A stretch of DNA of 50,951 bases. Origin: Nevskia sp. GTDB taxonomy: Bacteria; Pseudomonadota; Gammaproteobacteria; Nevskiales; Nevskiaceae. The stretch lies in contig JARLJS010000131.1 in the NCBI GenBank assembly GCA_031291075.1, forward strand, positions 1 to 50,951, written 5' to 3'. Below, one piece after another: positions 8,505-16,429 of this stretch. Both the position numbers and the translations under genes were made by a program. The notes beneath the pieces are model-generated. The model was not told where the DNA came from and made no database searches. It saw only the letters and a list, made by a program, of their open reading frames with translations. Numbering within the stretch: position 1 is the first letter of the stretch; each line of letters begins with the position of its first letter.

Positions 8505-10121
8505 CTAGCTGGCAGGCGCCGGGCACCAGGGATTAGCAGGCACCCCCGCGCAAGGATCCGGCAGGCCGGGCTCGTTGGCGGGGATCGGCATGAGCTGGAT
8601 CTGTGTGGCGCGCGGGTAGTTGGCGGCGATGCTGCTGGGGCATTTGAACAGCGCCTGCGTGTTGCACAGCACCTGCAGCGCCAGCGGGCTGACGATCGGA
8701 TCGCCGGAGTTGGGAATGCCGCAGCGGTGATGGGTGAGCTGCAGCAGCGGCGGCGCGCTGGTCACGAAGCCCGTCAGGTCGACGTTGTCGTGCCAGCAGT
8801 TGCCTTCCCTGGCCGGGTTGCTGACCTCGGCGATGTCGCCGTTGGTGACGTTGCCGAAGCTGCCGTTGCCGATGAAGATGTTGCCGGAGATCTCGTTGCC
8901 GAACGCGTTCAGCACGCACTCGAAACCCGGGATGTTGAAGCCGGAGCTGCAGTCAGGCTGCTTGAGCGTGCCCGGCGGCGGCGGCGGTGTGCCGCCGGCC
9001 GCTTCGGGCACGTCGAGGAACAGCGTGACCAGGATGCCCCAGGCGCCGTTGTTGGTGATGATGTTGCCGGTGACGATGTCGTTGCGGCCGCCGGCGATGA
9101 CCAGGCCGGCGCCGACCGGCCCTTCCGCGGTCAGGCCCACCTTGGGCACGTTCGGGTTGTTGTTGTCGTGGATATAGTTGTTGCGGGCCACCCAGCAGTT
9201 ATGCGTGCCGGTGGGGCCCGTGCCGCCGTTGGGGCAGGCGCCGTTCTGCGGAGGCGGCGGGTCGCCCTCGCTCTGCGTGTTGGTGACGATGCCGCTGTTG
9301 TTGTGGTCCCACTCCGAGTTCTGGATGACGAGATTGCCGCCGGAGTTGGTGCCGGAATAGCCCAGCGCGTTGTTCTGGGCGTGGGCGTCGTCGATCAGCG
9401 CGTTGCAATCGGGGCAGGCGCCGATGTAGTAGCCGGAGTCCGCCATGTTGCTGGCGTAGGTGTGCTTGAACCAGCCGGGGCCGTCCGAGGTCGAGGTGAA
9501 CAGGCCGTAGTTGCCGAAGTGGCTGGTGTCGAAATAGCTGCTGGAGGCGGTGATGTAGCTGGCGTACCAGCTATGCAGCACGATCGGCGTGGAGTCCTCC
9601 TTGCCGTCGAACCACACCTGGTTGCCGTTCTCGTCGAGGCTGCCGCCGAGGAAATTGCAGACGGTGAAGTTCTCCACCCACACGCCGCTGGCGCGATAGA
9701 CCCAGATGCCGTTGCGTCCCTGCGGATTGCCCTTGCCGTCCAGCGGGCCGAAGTCCTGGGCGGCGGGGTCGGCGGAGCAGGCGCCGCTGCCGCCCGGCTT
9801 GGTGCCGTCGATGATGGTGGCGTTGCGGTCCATGCCGCGCAGGGTGATGTTCGGCGTGGTGATGTAGACGCCGGCGAGGTCGCCGTTGGCGCTGGGGTGC
9901 CAGTCGCCCGGCGCCACCAGGATGTAGTCGCCTGGCTGCGCCGCGTCCACCGCCGACTGGATGTCGGTGTACTGGCCGGGGATGCCGTTGTAGGTGCCCA
10001 CCAGCCTCGCCTGCGGCGTGCCTTGCGCCGCCGCCGTGATCGGGCAGGCGAGGCCGAGGACCAATTCAAGCGCCAGGAGGGGCACTGCTCCGCGAGCGGG
10101 CCGCGCGACGACATGTTCCAT
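8505..10121 (-). CDS. Secreted right-handed parallel beta-helix protein
   Basis: The 538-residue protein has a signal peptide (AVPLLALELVLGLACPITAAAQ) and then repeated short strands rich in Asn, Gly and Ile (FTVCNFLGGS, NNYIHDNNNPNVP, IVTGNIITNNGAWG, ISGNIFIGNGSFGN). This pattern is typical of pectate-lyase-like and NosD/'right handed beta helix' folds. The early segment DIQSAVDAAQPGDYILVAPGDWH is the usual entry strand. About ten cysteines suggest disulfides. I chose the second ATG (10121) because GGAGGAG ends four bases before it; the ATG at 10133 overlaps that site. Such folds bind or cleave polysaccharides, but I see no defined catalytic motif. It stands alone on the minus strand. Confidence 0.75.
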   Translation of the reverse strand: MEHVVARPARGAVPLLALELVLGLACPITAAAQGTPQARLVGTYNGIPGQYTDIQSAVDAAQPGDYILVAPGDWHPSANGDLAGVYITTPNITLRGMDRNATIIDGTKPGGSGACSADPAAQDFGPLDGKGNPQGRNGIWVYRASGVWVENFTVCNFLGGSLDENGNQVWFDGKEDSTPIVLHSWYASYITASSSYFDTSHFGNYGLFTSTSDGPGWFKHTYASNMADSGYYIGACPDCNALIDDAHAQNNALGYSGTNSGGNLVIQNSEWDHNNSGIVTNTQSEGDPPPPQNGACPNGGTGPTGTHNCWVARNNYIHDNNNPNVPKVGLTAEGPVGAGLVIAGGRNDIVTGNIITNNGAWGILVTLFLDVPEAAGGTPPPPPGTLKQPDCSSGFNIPGFECVLNAFGNEISGNIFIGNGSFGNVTNGDIAEVSNPAREGNCWHDNVDLTGFVTSAPPLLQLTHHRCGIPNSGDPIVSPLALQVLCNTQALFKCPSSIAANYPRATQIQLMPIPANEPGLPDPCAGVPANPWCPAPAS

Positions 10122-10259
10122 GGTCTCCTCCATTTCCGGCCGCGGCCGGGGAACTTGTCCTTCTGTTTATGCGCATGATGTAGCACCGCCGCGGCGGGGA
10201 CGCAAGGACCGGTGGGCGGTCACCACAAGTTCGCCCCGAAGGAATCGGACCCCGCCGGG

Positions 10260-10673
10260 TCACTTGGCCCCGATCAGCTCCGCCGCCCTGGCCACGTCCT
10301 TGGGCCGCACCCAGAAGATGGCGCCGTAGCGGTCGGAGCCGGCGCTGATGGCGTCCACCGCGGTGATGTTGATGCCGGCCTTGCCGAGCGTCTCCGCCAG
10401 CTTGACCAGGGCGCCGGCGCGGTCCTTGCCGTGGGCCAGGAAACCGGTCTTCTTGGACGACAGCTTCCAGCCGTAGCGCTTCGCCATCTCGATGAGCTTC
10501 TCCGGCTCCTCCGGGATCAGCTCGACCTGGGAACCGCCGCCGGTGGGGTAGGCGGTCAGCGCGAGCAGGTTGATCTTGTGTTTCTTGAGCGTCTTGAGGA
10601 GGTGGGCACCCTCGCCCGGCTGGTCGTTGGTGTGCAGGACGTAGTAGTCTACTTTCCGTATGCCCTTGGCCAT
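10260..10673 (-). CDS. ACT-domain protein
   Basis: A 137-residue cytoplasmic protein with two ACT-like halves. The first (KVDYYVLHTNDQPGEGAHLLKTLKKHKINLLALTAYP) and the second (TGFLAHGKDRAGALVKLAETLGKAGINITAVDAI) both show the beta-alpha-beta pattern with the turn glycine and the 'G-L-L-..-GINI' motif seen in small-molecule-sensing ACT domains. It lacks any enzyme domain, so it is probably a stand-alone ligand-binding or regulatory protein. A clear AAGGAG site lies nine bases before the ATG. The ligand is unknown, though amino acids are usual for the family. Confidence 0.75.
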   Translation of the reverse strand: MAKGIRKVDYYVLHTNDQPGEGAHLLKTLKKHKINLLALTAYPTGGGSQVELIPEEPEKLIEMAKRYGWKLSSKKTGFLAHGKDRAGALVKLAETLGKAGINITAVDAISAGSDRYGAIFWVRPKDVARAAELIGAK

Positions 10674-10770
10674 GGGGTCGCTCCTTGTTTTGTAGGATTC
10701 GCGCTCGGCGGGGTTTTTTCAGCATACTCCAGCTGTCCGCTGCCGGGCAGGGTGCCGGTACCGAGCCGTA

Positions 10771-11847
10771 ATGTCGAAGTCCAGGGGAAAATATCAGGCG
10801 GTCACGCCGGAATTCGGGCGCTGCCTGCCCGAGGCCGGCAGGATCCTCGTCGTCGACATCGCCGGCCTCGGCGATCTTGTGCACGCGCTGCCGGCCCTGT
10901 GGTCGATCCGCTGCGCCTTTCCCCGCGCCCAGCTGCATTGCATCGCCAATGCCAACTGGGCGGCGCTGCTGCGCCTGACCCCCTGGATCGACCGCGTCTG
11001 GTCTTATGCCGAGCGGGAAAAGTCGATCCAGGCCAGCGACTTCGCCCAGGCTTGGCGCATCCGCGCCGAGCGGTTCGACGTGTCCATCAACCTGATGGGC
11101 AGCAACCGCTCCTGCATCATCGGCCGGCTCAGCGGCGCCCGCTACCGGCTTGGGCGCAAGCCGTTCGAGGAGCACCGGCCCGGTTGGCGTCTGCTCAACA
11201 CCCACGTGATGGAATCCCCCTATCGCAGCGAGCCGCGCTATCTGCAGAAATGGAAGTGCCTGCAGCAGGCGGGCATCGCCGGCGCCGATCCGGAGTTCGT
11301 GATCGAGCCGGCCCTGGTGGCGCCGCCGGCCGACTTGGTCGGCGGGGTTTCCTATCTGCACGTCAGCCCGTACGCCAGCGCGCCGCAAAAGGAGCTGCCG
11401 CCGGCGCAGATGGCCGAACTGCTGGAGGCGCTGGCGCGCGAGTTCCCGCAGCAGCGGCTGGTGGTGTCGTGCGCGCCGCTGGCGCGCGAGATCGCGGCCC
11501 TGCAGGATCTGCTGGCGCGCCTGCCGTTCAGGCCCTGGCGGGTGTATCCGGGCATCCTCGACGCGGCCGAGTTGTTCCGCGTGATCCAGGGTGCGGCGGC
11601 GCATCTCGGCGGCGACACCGGTTCGCTGCACCTGGCCTGGCTGGCCGGCACGCCGGCGGTGTGCTGGTCCGCGGGAGGACTATGCGAATGGGTGCCGGAG
11701 CAGGCCACGGTGAGTTGCCTGACCACCGCGCTGCCGCGCGTGGACTATCTGCGCGGCATCGAGACCGGGGCGGTGGTGGCCGCCGCGCGGTCGCTGCTGG
11801 AATCGCAGCAGCCGTCCGCCGCGCTCCCTATACGCCTGACAGCATGA
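10771..11847 (+). CDS. Glycosyltransferase family 9 (heptosyltransferase-like)
   Basis: The 358-residue cytoplasmic protein has the GT9 layout: an N-terminal Rossmann half starting RILVVDIAGLGDLVHALPAL (a variant of the WaaC/WaaF motif with GDLVHALP), and a C-terminal half with LHVSPYASAPQKELP and the nucleotide-sugar motif HLGGDTGSLHLAWLAGTPAV. Such enzymes add heptose or a related sugar to the lipid A-core of LPS at the inner membrane. It is not in a visible LPS operon, so the exact acceptor is unknown. Its last 20 bases overlap the end of the convergent TetR gene. Confidence 0.88.
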   Translation: MSKSRGKYQAVTPEFGRCLPEAGRILVVDIAGLGDLVHALPALWSIRCAFPRAQLHCIANANWAALLRLTPWIDRVWSYAEREKSIQASDFAQAWRIRAERFDVSINLMGSNRSCIIGRLSGARYRLGRKPFEEHRPGWRLLNTHVMESPYRSEPRYLQKWKCLQQAGIAGADPEFVIEPALVAPPADLVGGVSYLHVSPYASAPQKELPPAQMAELLEALAREFPQQRLVVSCAPLAREIAALQDLLARLPFRPWRVYPGILDAAELFRVIQGAAAHLGGDTGSLHLAWLAGTPAVCWSAGGLCEWVPEQATVSCLTTALPRVDYLRGIETGAVVAAARSLLESQQPSAALPIRLTA

Positions 11848-12439
11848 TCAGCATCGCCATCTTGATGCGCTGCAGGTGGTTGTCGAGGTTCTTCACCCGC
11901 GATTCGAAGATGCTTTCGATGCGCAGCCCGGTGAGACAGCAGTGGGTGAAGGTCAAGGCCTCGCGGATCCTGGCGTCGGTGAGCCTGGTGTCGAAAAAAA
12001 TCTCGCGCACGATCTTCAGGTGCGCCTTGCCCTGGCGCGCCTCCCAGGCCCGCGCCGGATGGTCGCTGTCCTCGCGCGTGGCGAGCAGGATCTCCAGCGC
12101 CACCAGGTAGAGATTGCTCTGGTAGTGCAGCCACATGCGGTCGACGAACAGTGCGCAGCGGTCGGCCATCGAGCCGACGCGCAGCTCCGCCACCGACATG
12201 GTGGCGATGAATCTCTCATAGGACATCGCCAGGATCGCGTCGAGGATGTCCTCCTTGGAGCCGAAGTGATGCTGTGCCGCGCCCCAGGTCATGCCGGCGC
12301 GCTCGGCGATACGGCTGGAGCTGGCGGCCGCGAAACCGCCCTCCTTGATCAGGGAGACGGTCGCCTCGATCAGCTTCTCCCGGGTGCGCTTGGTTTTGAG
12401 GGCCTGCCGGCCCAGCGGCATTTCTTGTTTGCTGGCCAT
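11828..12439 (-). CDS. TetR family transcriptional regulator
   Basis: A 203-residue one-component regulator. The N-terminal helix-turn-helix is clear: TREKLIEATVSLIKEGG, then SSSRIAERAGMTWGAAQHHFGSKEDIL. The C-terminal half is a helical ligand-binding and dimer domain. I start at the ATG at 12439 (MASKQEMP), since upstream residues in frame run into non-coding sequence. It follows the KstD-like gene by 89 bases on the same strand, so it may be the last gene of the PQQ dehydrogenase-KstD-TetR unit. It may also have its own weak promoter (TATATT at 12471-12466). It is my favoured candidate for the protein that binds the three ACATTT-N6-AAATGT palindromes in this region, but this is inference from position. 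Confidence 0.9.
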   Translation of the reverse strand: MASKQEMPLGRQALKTKRTREKLIEATVSLIKEGGFAAASSSRIAERAGMTWGAAQHHFGSKEDILDAILAMSYERFIATMSVAELRVGSMADRCALFVDRMWLHYQSNLYLVALEILLATREDSDHPARAWEARQGKAHLKIVREIFFDTRLTDARIREALTFTHCCLTGLRIESIFESRVKNLDNHLQRIKMAMLIMLSGV

Positions 12440-12528
12440 TGTGTCGAGCTGATGGTCGAAGCCGGAATATACACTCGACCGGCCCGGCCGGCTCGGATCT
12501 GGCCCTTTCTGCAGCATGGCCCGGCGGA

Positions 12529-14217
12529 TCATGTGCAGGCGTGCTCGGCGGCCAGGAAGCCGAAGGTCATGGCCGGGCCCAGGGTGGCGCCGGCGCCGGG
12601 ATAGTAGCGGCCGGTGACCGAGGCCGAGCAGTTGCCCACCGCGTAGAGCCCGGTGATGGGCTGGCCTTGCGTGTTCAACACCTGGGCGCTGGCGTTGGTG
12701 AGCAGGCCGCCCTTGGTGCCGATGTCGCCGGGGAAGATCTCCACGGCGTAGTAGGGCGGTTCGGCCAGCGGCGCCAGGCATGGATTGGGCTTGATGCGCA
12801 CGTCGCCGTAGATCAGGTCGTACGGGTTCTCGCCGCGGTGGTGGTCAAGGTCCTTGCCTTCCAGCGCGAAGCGGTTGAAGCGCTCGACGGTGGCCTGCAG
12901 GTTGTGCGCGTCCACGCCCAGCTTCTGCGCCAACTGCTCCAGGCTGCGCGCGCTTTGCAGCAGTTCGCGCCGGACGTGGCGCGGCTGCAGCCAGTTCAGG
13001 TGCATGCCGCCGGGCAGCAGCGGGCCGAACGGATACTCGCGCTTGTAGCGCGCGTCGAAGATCAGGTAGGCGGGCAGGTTGCCGGGGCGGTACATGGCCT
13101 GCACGGCGGTGGTGTAGGCCACCGATTCGTTGAAGAAGCGCTGTCCGCCGCGGTTGACCACGATGGTGCCGGGCATGGAGCGCTCGGTGAACAGCATGCG
13201 TGCGCGGTCCTCGCCGGGGATGGCGATGGTCGGCCCCCACCAGGCCTCGTCGAGCAGCGCGGTGGCGGCACCGATGGCGCGGGCGGCGACCAGCATGTCG
13301 CCGGTGTTGTGCGGGTTGGCCGCGGACCAGCGCGCGTCGGTGGGCGCCGGCAGGTAGGCCTGGCGCAACGCCTGGTTGTGCTCGAAGCCACCGCAGGCCA
13401 GGATCACGCCGCGCCGGGCCCGCACCGCCAGCAGGCGGCCTTCGCGCTGCACGCGCGCGCCGAGCACCTCGCCCGAGGCGCTGGTGACCAGCTCCCGCGC
13501 CGGTGTCGACAGCCACAGCGGTACGTTCTTCTCCATCAGCGAGTGGCGCAGCCGGCCGATCAGCGCGTTGCCCATGGTCAGCCGCCGCGAGCGGCGTGAG
13601 CGGAAGCGCCAGGGCAGGTCCAGGAAATACTGCGCCGCCAGCTTCACCATCAGCTTGAACCAGCCGGGACCTTTCGACAGCAGGATGGCGCCCTCGGTGC
13701 TGCTGTAGCCCATCAGGCCCAGCACGCGGGTCTGCCGGTGCGGCTCCTGCAGCCGCAGGAATTCCTGGCCCAGGGACTGGGCCGGATAGGGCAGCGGATC
13801 CACTGAGCGGCCGCCGGGGCGGGAGCCCGCCAGGTCCTGGTAGTAGTCGGCGTAATACGGCATGGCCTGGAACTGCGCATGGGTGTTGGCGGTGAGCCAC
13901 TGCAGCATGCGGGCGGCGTGGGTGACGTAGGCCGCGACGTTGTCCTGTGGCACGTCGTCGCCGGTCAGCGACAGCACGTAGCGCAGCGCGTCCTCCTGCG
14001 AGTCCTCGATGTCGACGCCCGGCATCAAGTGGTTGTGCGGCACCCACACCACGCCGCCGGCAGTGGCGGAGGTGCCGCCGTAGTGGTCGCTTTTCTCGAC
14101 CAGCAGCACGTTGGCGCACGCGTGCGCGGCGCGCAGCGCCGCGGTCATGGCGCCGGCGCCGCTGCCGACCACCAGCACGTCCACGGTTTCGTCCCAGTTT
14201 TGCTCGGCTGTGTTCAT
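12529..14217 (-). CDS. 3-ketosteroid dehydrogenase-like flavoprotein (KstD family)
   Basis: A 562-residue FAD enzyme of the fumarate reductase/KstD superfamily. The N-terminus binds FAD (VDVLVVGSGAGAMTAALRA, then VEKSDHYGGTSATAGG). KstD catalysis uses a Tyr-Gly pair near the C-terminus, and the motif RYYPGAGATLGPAMTFGFLAA carries it here (about Tyr539 and Gly543). A tyrosine-rich segment (PYYADYYQDL) corresponds to the region of the conserved N-terminal active-site Tyr, and FFNESVAYTTA to the middle one. The known reaction is removal of hydrogens from C1-C2 (or C4-C5) of a 3-keto steroid ring A. Length is normal for the family. It is the strongest ring-A steroid signal in the window. Position specificity cannot be read from sequence. 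Confidence 0.85.
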   Translation of the reverse strand: MNTAEQNWDETVDVLVVGSGAGAMTAALRAAHACANVLLVEKSDHYGGTSATAGGVVWVPHNHLMPGVDIEDSQEDALRYVLSLTGDDVPQDNVAAYVTHAARMLQWLTANTHAQFQAMPYYADYYQDLAGSRPGGRSVDPLPYPAQSLGQEFLRLQEPHRQTRVLGLMGYSSTEGAILLSKGPGWFKLMVKLAAQYFLDLPWRFRSRRSRRLTMGNALIGRLRHSLMEKNVPLWLSTPARELVTSASGEVLGARVQREGRLLAVRARRGVILACGGFEHNQALRQAYLPAPTDARWSAANPHNTGDMLVAARAIGAATALLDEAWWGPTIAIPGEDRARMLFTERSMPGTIVVNRGGQRFFNESVAYTTAVQAMYRPGNLPAYLIFDARYKREYPFGPLLPGGMHLNWLQPRHVRRELLQSARSLEQLAQKLGVDAHNLQATVERFNRFALEGKDLDHHRGENPYDLIYGDVRIKPNPCLAPLAEPPYYAVEIFPGDIGTKGGLLTNASAQVLNTQGQPITGLYAVGNCSASVTGRYYPGAGATLGPAMTFGFLAAEHACT

Positions 14218-14248
14218 TGTCCGGGGGCCAATACATCAAGCGCGGTGG

Positions 14249-14343
14249 CAGTCCGCAAATGAACGCAAATGAACGCAAACAAAGGCGGCTCAGGTTCCCG
14301 GCATGTTTTGTATTTGCGTGTATTTGCGTTCATTTGCGGACTG
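14249..14343. repeat. Dispersed inverted repeat, copy A (CGCAAATGAACGCAAAT type)
   Basis: The left arm (14249-14280) is CAGTCCGCAAATGAACGCAA and onward, built from CGCAAAT units. The right arm (14311-14343) is its near-perfect complement, ending CATTTGCGGACTG. The middle 30 bases are unrelated. Copy B at 23357-23437 shares a 33-base right arm that is identical. It lies between the KstD-like gene and the upstream PQQ dehydrogenase gene and could attenuate read-through or be a small non-autonomous mobile element. No target duplication could be confirmed by eye. Confidence 0.85.
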
Positions 14344-14372
14344 ATTATCGGTTTCGTCCAGTTGATCCAGGC

Positions 14373-16313
14373 CTATGGAAGGGTGAAGGCCACGATGGTG
14401 TCGCCCGGCTCGGTGCCCAGCGGCGCGTGCCCGCCCGCCGCGATCACCACGAACTGCTTGCCGCCCGGGTGGACACGATAGCTGATCGGGGTGGCGTTGC
14501 CGGCATAGGGTAGCTCGTAGCGCCATAGCTCCTGTCCGGAGGTGGCGTCGAAGGCGCGCAGATACTTGTCCATGGCGGCGGCGATGAACACCAGCCCGCC
14601 GCCGGTCTGCAGCGAGCCGCCCGAGTTGGGCGTGCCCCAGTCCAGGTAGCCGCCGATCAGCGGCGCCAGCCCGTGCAGGGTGCCGAGCGGCTTTTCCCAC
14701 AGCTTGTCGCCGCTGTCGAGGTCGATCGCTTCCAGCCGGCCCCAGGGCGGGGCCACGCAGGGGGTCTGCCATGGCGACAGGAAGGGGCCGCGCACCACCA
14801 CGTAGGGCGTGTCCTCCTGCGGGCCGTAGCCGACCAGGTCGCTGCCGCCAATGCCGCCGTGGTACTCGGCGCGCGGGATGAGCTTGATGGTGAACGGCGC
14901 CGTCTGCAGGTTCACCACCATGCGGTGGTGCTGCGGGTCGACCGAGGCCGAGCCCCAGTTCACGCCGCCGCCCAGGCCGGGAAACTCCAGTGTGCCCTTG
15001 AGCGAAGGTGGCGTGTAGATACCCTTGTATTCCAGCGCGTCGAACTGCTCCTGGCACTTGCGCCGGTCCAGGGCGGTGAAGCCCCACAGCTCGTCGCGGC
15101 TGATGGCGAGCGGGGCCAGCGGCGCCGGCCGGGTGGCGAAGGGCTGGGTGGGGGAAGCGGTCTCGCCCGGCACGTCCGAGGCCGGCACCGGCCGTTCCTC
15201 CACCGGGAACAGCGGCGTGCCGCGCAGGCGGTCGAGCAGGAACACCTGCCCGGTCTTGGTCGCCTCGATCAGGGCCGGGATGTCCTTGCCGCCGGCGTGA
15301 TGGGTGTACAGCACCGGCTGCGCCGCCACGTCGTAGTCCCACAGGTCGTGGTGCACGGTCTGAAAGTGCCAGCGCACCGCGCCGGTGGCGGCGTCCAGCG
15401 CCACCACCGAGGCGCCGTAATAGTCCATCTGGCCGCGCTCCTTGCCGCCGTAGTGGTCGGGGGAGGGGCTGCCGGTGGGCACGAACACCAGTCCGTCGGC
15501 GGGGTCGGCGGTCATCGGCGCCCACACGTTGGGGGTGCCGCGCGTCAGCGTCGCGCCGTGCTTGACCTCCTCGGCGGTCACCGCGTGCATGCCGGGCGGC
15601 ACCGGGTCCCACACCCAGCGCAGCTCGCCGCTGCGGGCGTCGAAGGCACGTACCGCGCCGCCGGGCGCGTGCAGCCGCTGGCCGTCCTTGACGAAGGCGC
15701 CGGTGGCGACCAGGTCCCCGATCACCACCGGTGCCGAGGTCGGGTAGTACTCGGCCGGGCGCACCTCGCCCAGGCCCTGCAGCAGGTCGACCCGGCCGTC
15801 GCGGCCGAAATCCTTGCAGGCACGCCCGTCGGCCGCGTCCACCGCCCACAACCCGGCGTCCACCGTGTTGGCGAAGATACGTTCGCGGCAGGGCGTGCCG
15901 GCGGCGGCGTGCTCGTCGCGCCAGTACGCCACGCCGCGGCACACCGGGGTGTAGACGCCGTCGAGCTTCGCATGCGGGTCGAAGCTCCACTTCCGGCGGC
16001 CGCTCTCGGCGTGGAGCGCGATGACGCGGTTGTAGGGTGTGCAGAAGTACAGCGTGCCCTCCACCATCAGCGGCGTGACCTGCAGCGCGGTGCCGCCGTG
16101 ATGGTCGTCGCCCTTGGAGAAGTCGCCGCTGCGGTAGGTCCAGGCCGGTTTGAGCTGCGCCACGTTGTCGCCGCGGATGTCGGCCAGCGGCGAATAGCGC
16201 TGGCCGTCGGTGCCGCCGGTGGTGCTCCATGACGCGTCGTCGGCGCGCGGCAGGCCGCAGGCGCAGGCGAGCAGCAGCCCGGCGGCGAGCTTGACGGTGT
16301 TCGGATGGCTCAT
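14373..16313 (-). CDS. Periplasmic PQQ-dependent dehydrogenase (glucose dehydrogenase-like)
   Basis: The 646-residue product has a signal peptide (VKLAAGLLLACACGLPRADD) followed by an eight-bladed quinoprotein propeller. Diagnostic stretches are QTVHHDLWDYDVAAQPVL, DYYGASVVALDAATGAVRWHF and LDWGTPNSGGSL, all typical of the membrane glucose dehydrogenase (Gcd) type. It lacks the five-helix N-terminal membrane domain of Gcd and has no haem c motif, so electrons must pass to another carrier. The ATG at 16313 starts directly at the signal peptide; upstream in-frame codons lie in the promoter. Next to KstD and under the shared operator, it may oxidise an alcohol on the pathway substrate in the periplasm; sugar oxidation is the alternative. 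Confidence 0.85.
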   Translation of the reverse strand: MSHPNTVKLAAGLLLACACGLPRADDASWSTTGGTDGQRYSPLADIRGDNVAQLKPAWTYRSGDFSKGDDHHGGTALQVTPLMVEGTLYFCTPYNRVIALHAESGRRKWSFDPHAKLDGVYTPVCRGVAYWRDEHAAAGTPCRERIFANTVDAGLWAVDAADGRACKDFGRDGRVDLLQGLGEVRPAEYYPTSAPVVIGDLVATGAFVKDGQRLHAPGGAVRAFDARSGELRWVWDPVPPGMHAVTAEEVKHGATLTRGTPNVWAPMTADPADGLVFVPTGSPSPDHYGGKERGQMDYYGASVVALDAATGAVRWHFQTVHHDLWDYDVAAQPVLYTHHAGGKDIPALIEATKTGQVFLLDRLRGTPLFPVEERPVPASDVPGETASPTQPFATRPAPLAPLAISRDELWGFTALDRRKCQEQFDALEYKGIYTPPSLKGTLEFPGLGGGVNWGSASVDPQHHRMVVNLQTAPFTIKLIPRAEYHGGIGGSDLVGYGPQEDTPYVVVRGPFLSPWQTPCVAPPWGRLEAIDLDSGDKLWEKPLGTLHGLAPLIGGYLDWGTPNSGGSLQTGGGLVFIAAAMDKYLRAFDATSGQELWRYELPYAGNATPISYRVHPGGKQFVVIAAGGHAPLGTEPGDTIVAFTLP

Positions 16314-16361
16314 ATCGTTGTCGTCGGGCGCCGTCGCGGCGCGGTCCTCCCCTGGCGCCGG

Positions 16362-16390
16362 ACTGTAGCCGGCAAAACATTTTGACACAA
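16362..16390 (-). promoter_or_regulatory. Sigma70-like promoter for the PQQ dehydrogenase unit
   Basis: Read on the minus strand, TTGTGT (16390-16385) is followed after exactly 17 bases by TACAGT (16367-16362). The -35 half lies inside the palindrome at 16373-16398. It would drive the PQQ dehydrogenase gene and, if transcription continues, the KstD-like and TetR genes. Confidence 0.5.
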
Positions 16391-16398
16391 ATGTTTTG
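16373..16398. promoter_or_regulatory. Palindromic operator, site 1 (ACATTT-N6-AAATGT)
   Basis: Ten-base arms CAAAACATTT and AAATGTTTTG flank TGACAC. The core ACATTT-N6-AAATGT recurs at 20120-20137 and 30211-30228. It sits between divergent units and covers the -35 region of a promoter on each strand, the position expected for a repressor site. The binder is unknown; the nearby TetR protein is the leading candidate. Confidence 0.7.
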
Positions 16399-16410
16399 GC
16401 TGGATAGTAT
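16382..16410 (+). promoter_or_regulatory. Sigma70 promoter for the amine-dehydrogenase-like/EXPERA unit
   Basis: A consensus TTGACA (16382-16387), a 17-base spacer and TAGTAT (16405-16410) form a strong promoter. The -35 box begins at the last T of the operator's left arm. The same register is seen at 30216-30244. Transcription would start near 16417, only about 13 bases before the ATG at 16430. Confidence 0.7.
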
Positions 16411-16429
16411 CCGCCGCAACGGAGGGGGC

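Noticed and set aside
16314-16388. Upstream start for the PQQ dehydrogenase (GTG at 16388)
   Set aside because: That codon lies inside the operator and -35 box, and the extra residues precede a good signal peptide that starts at 16313.
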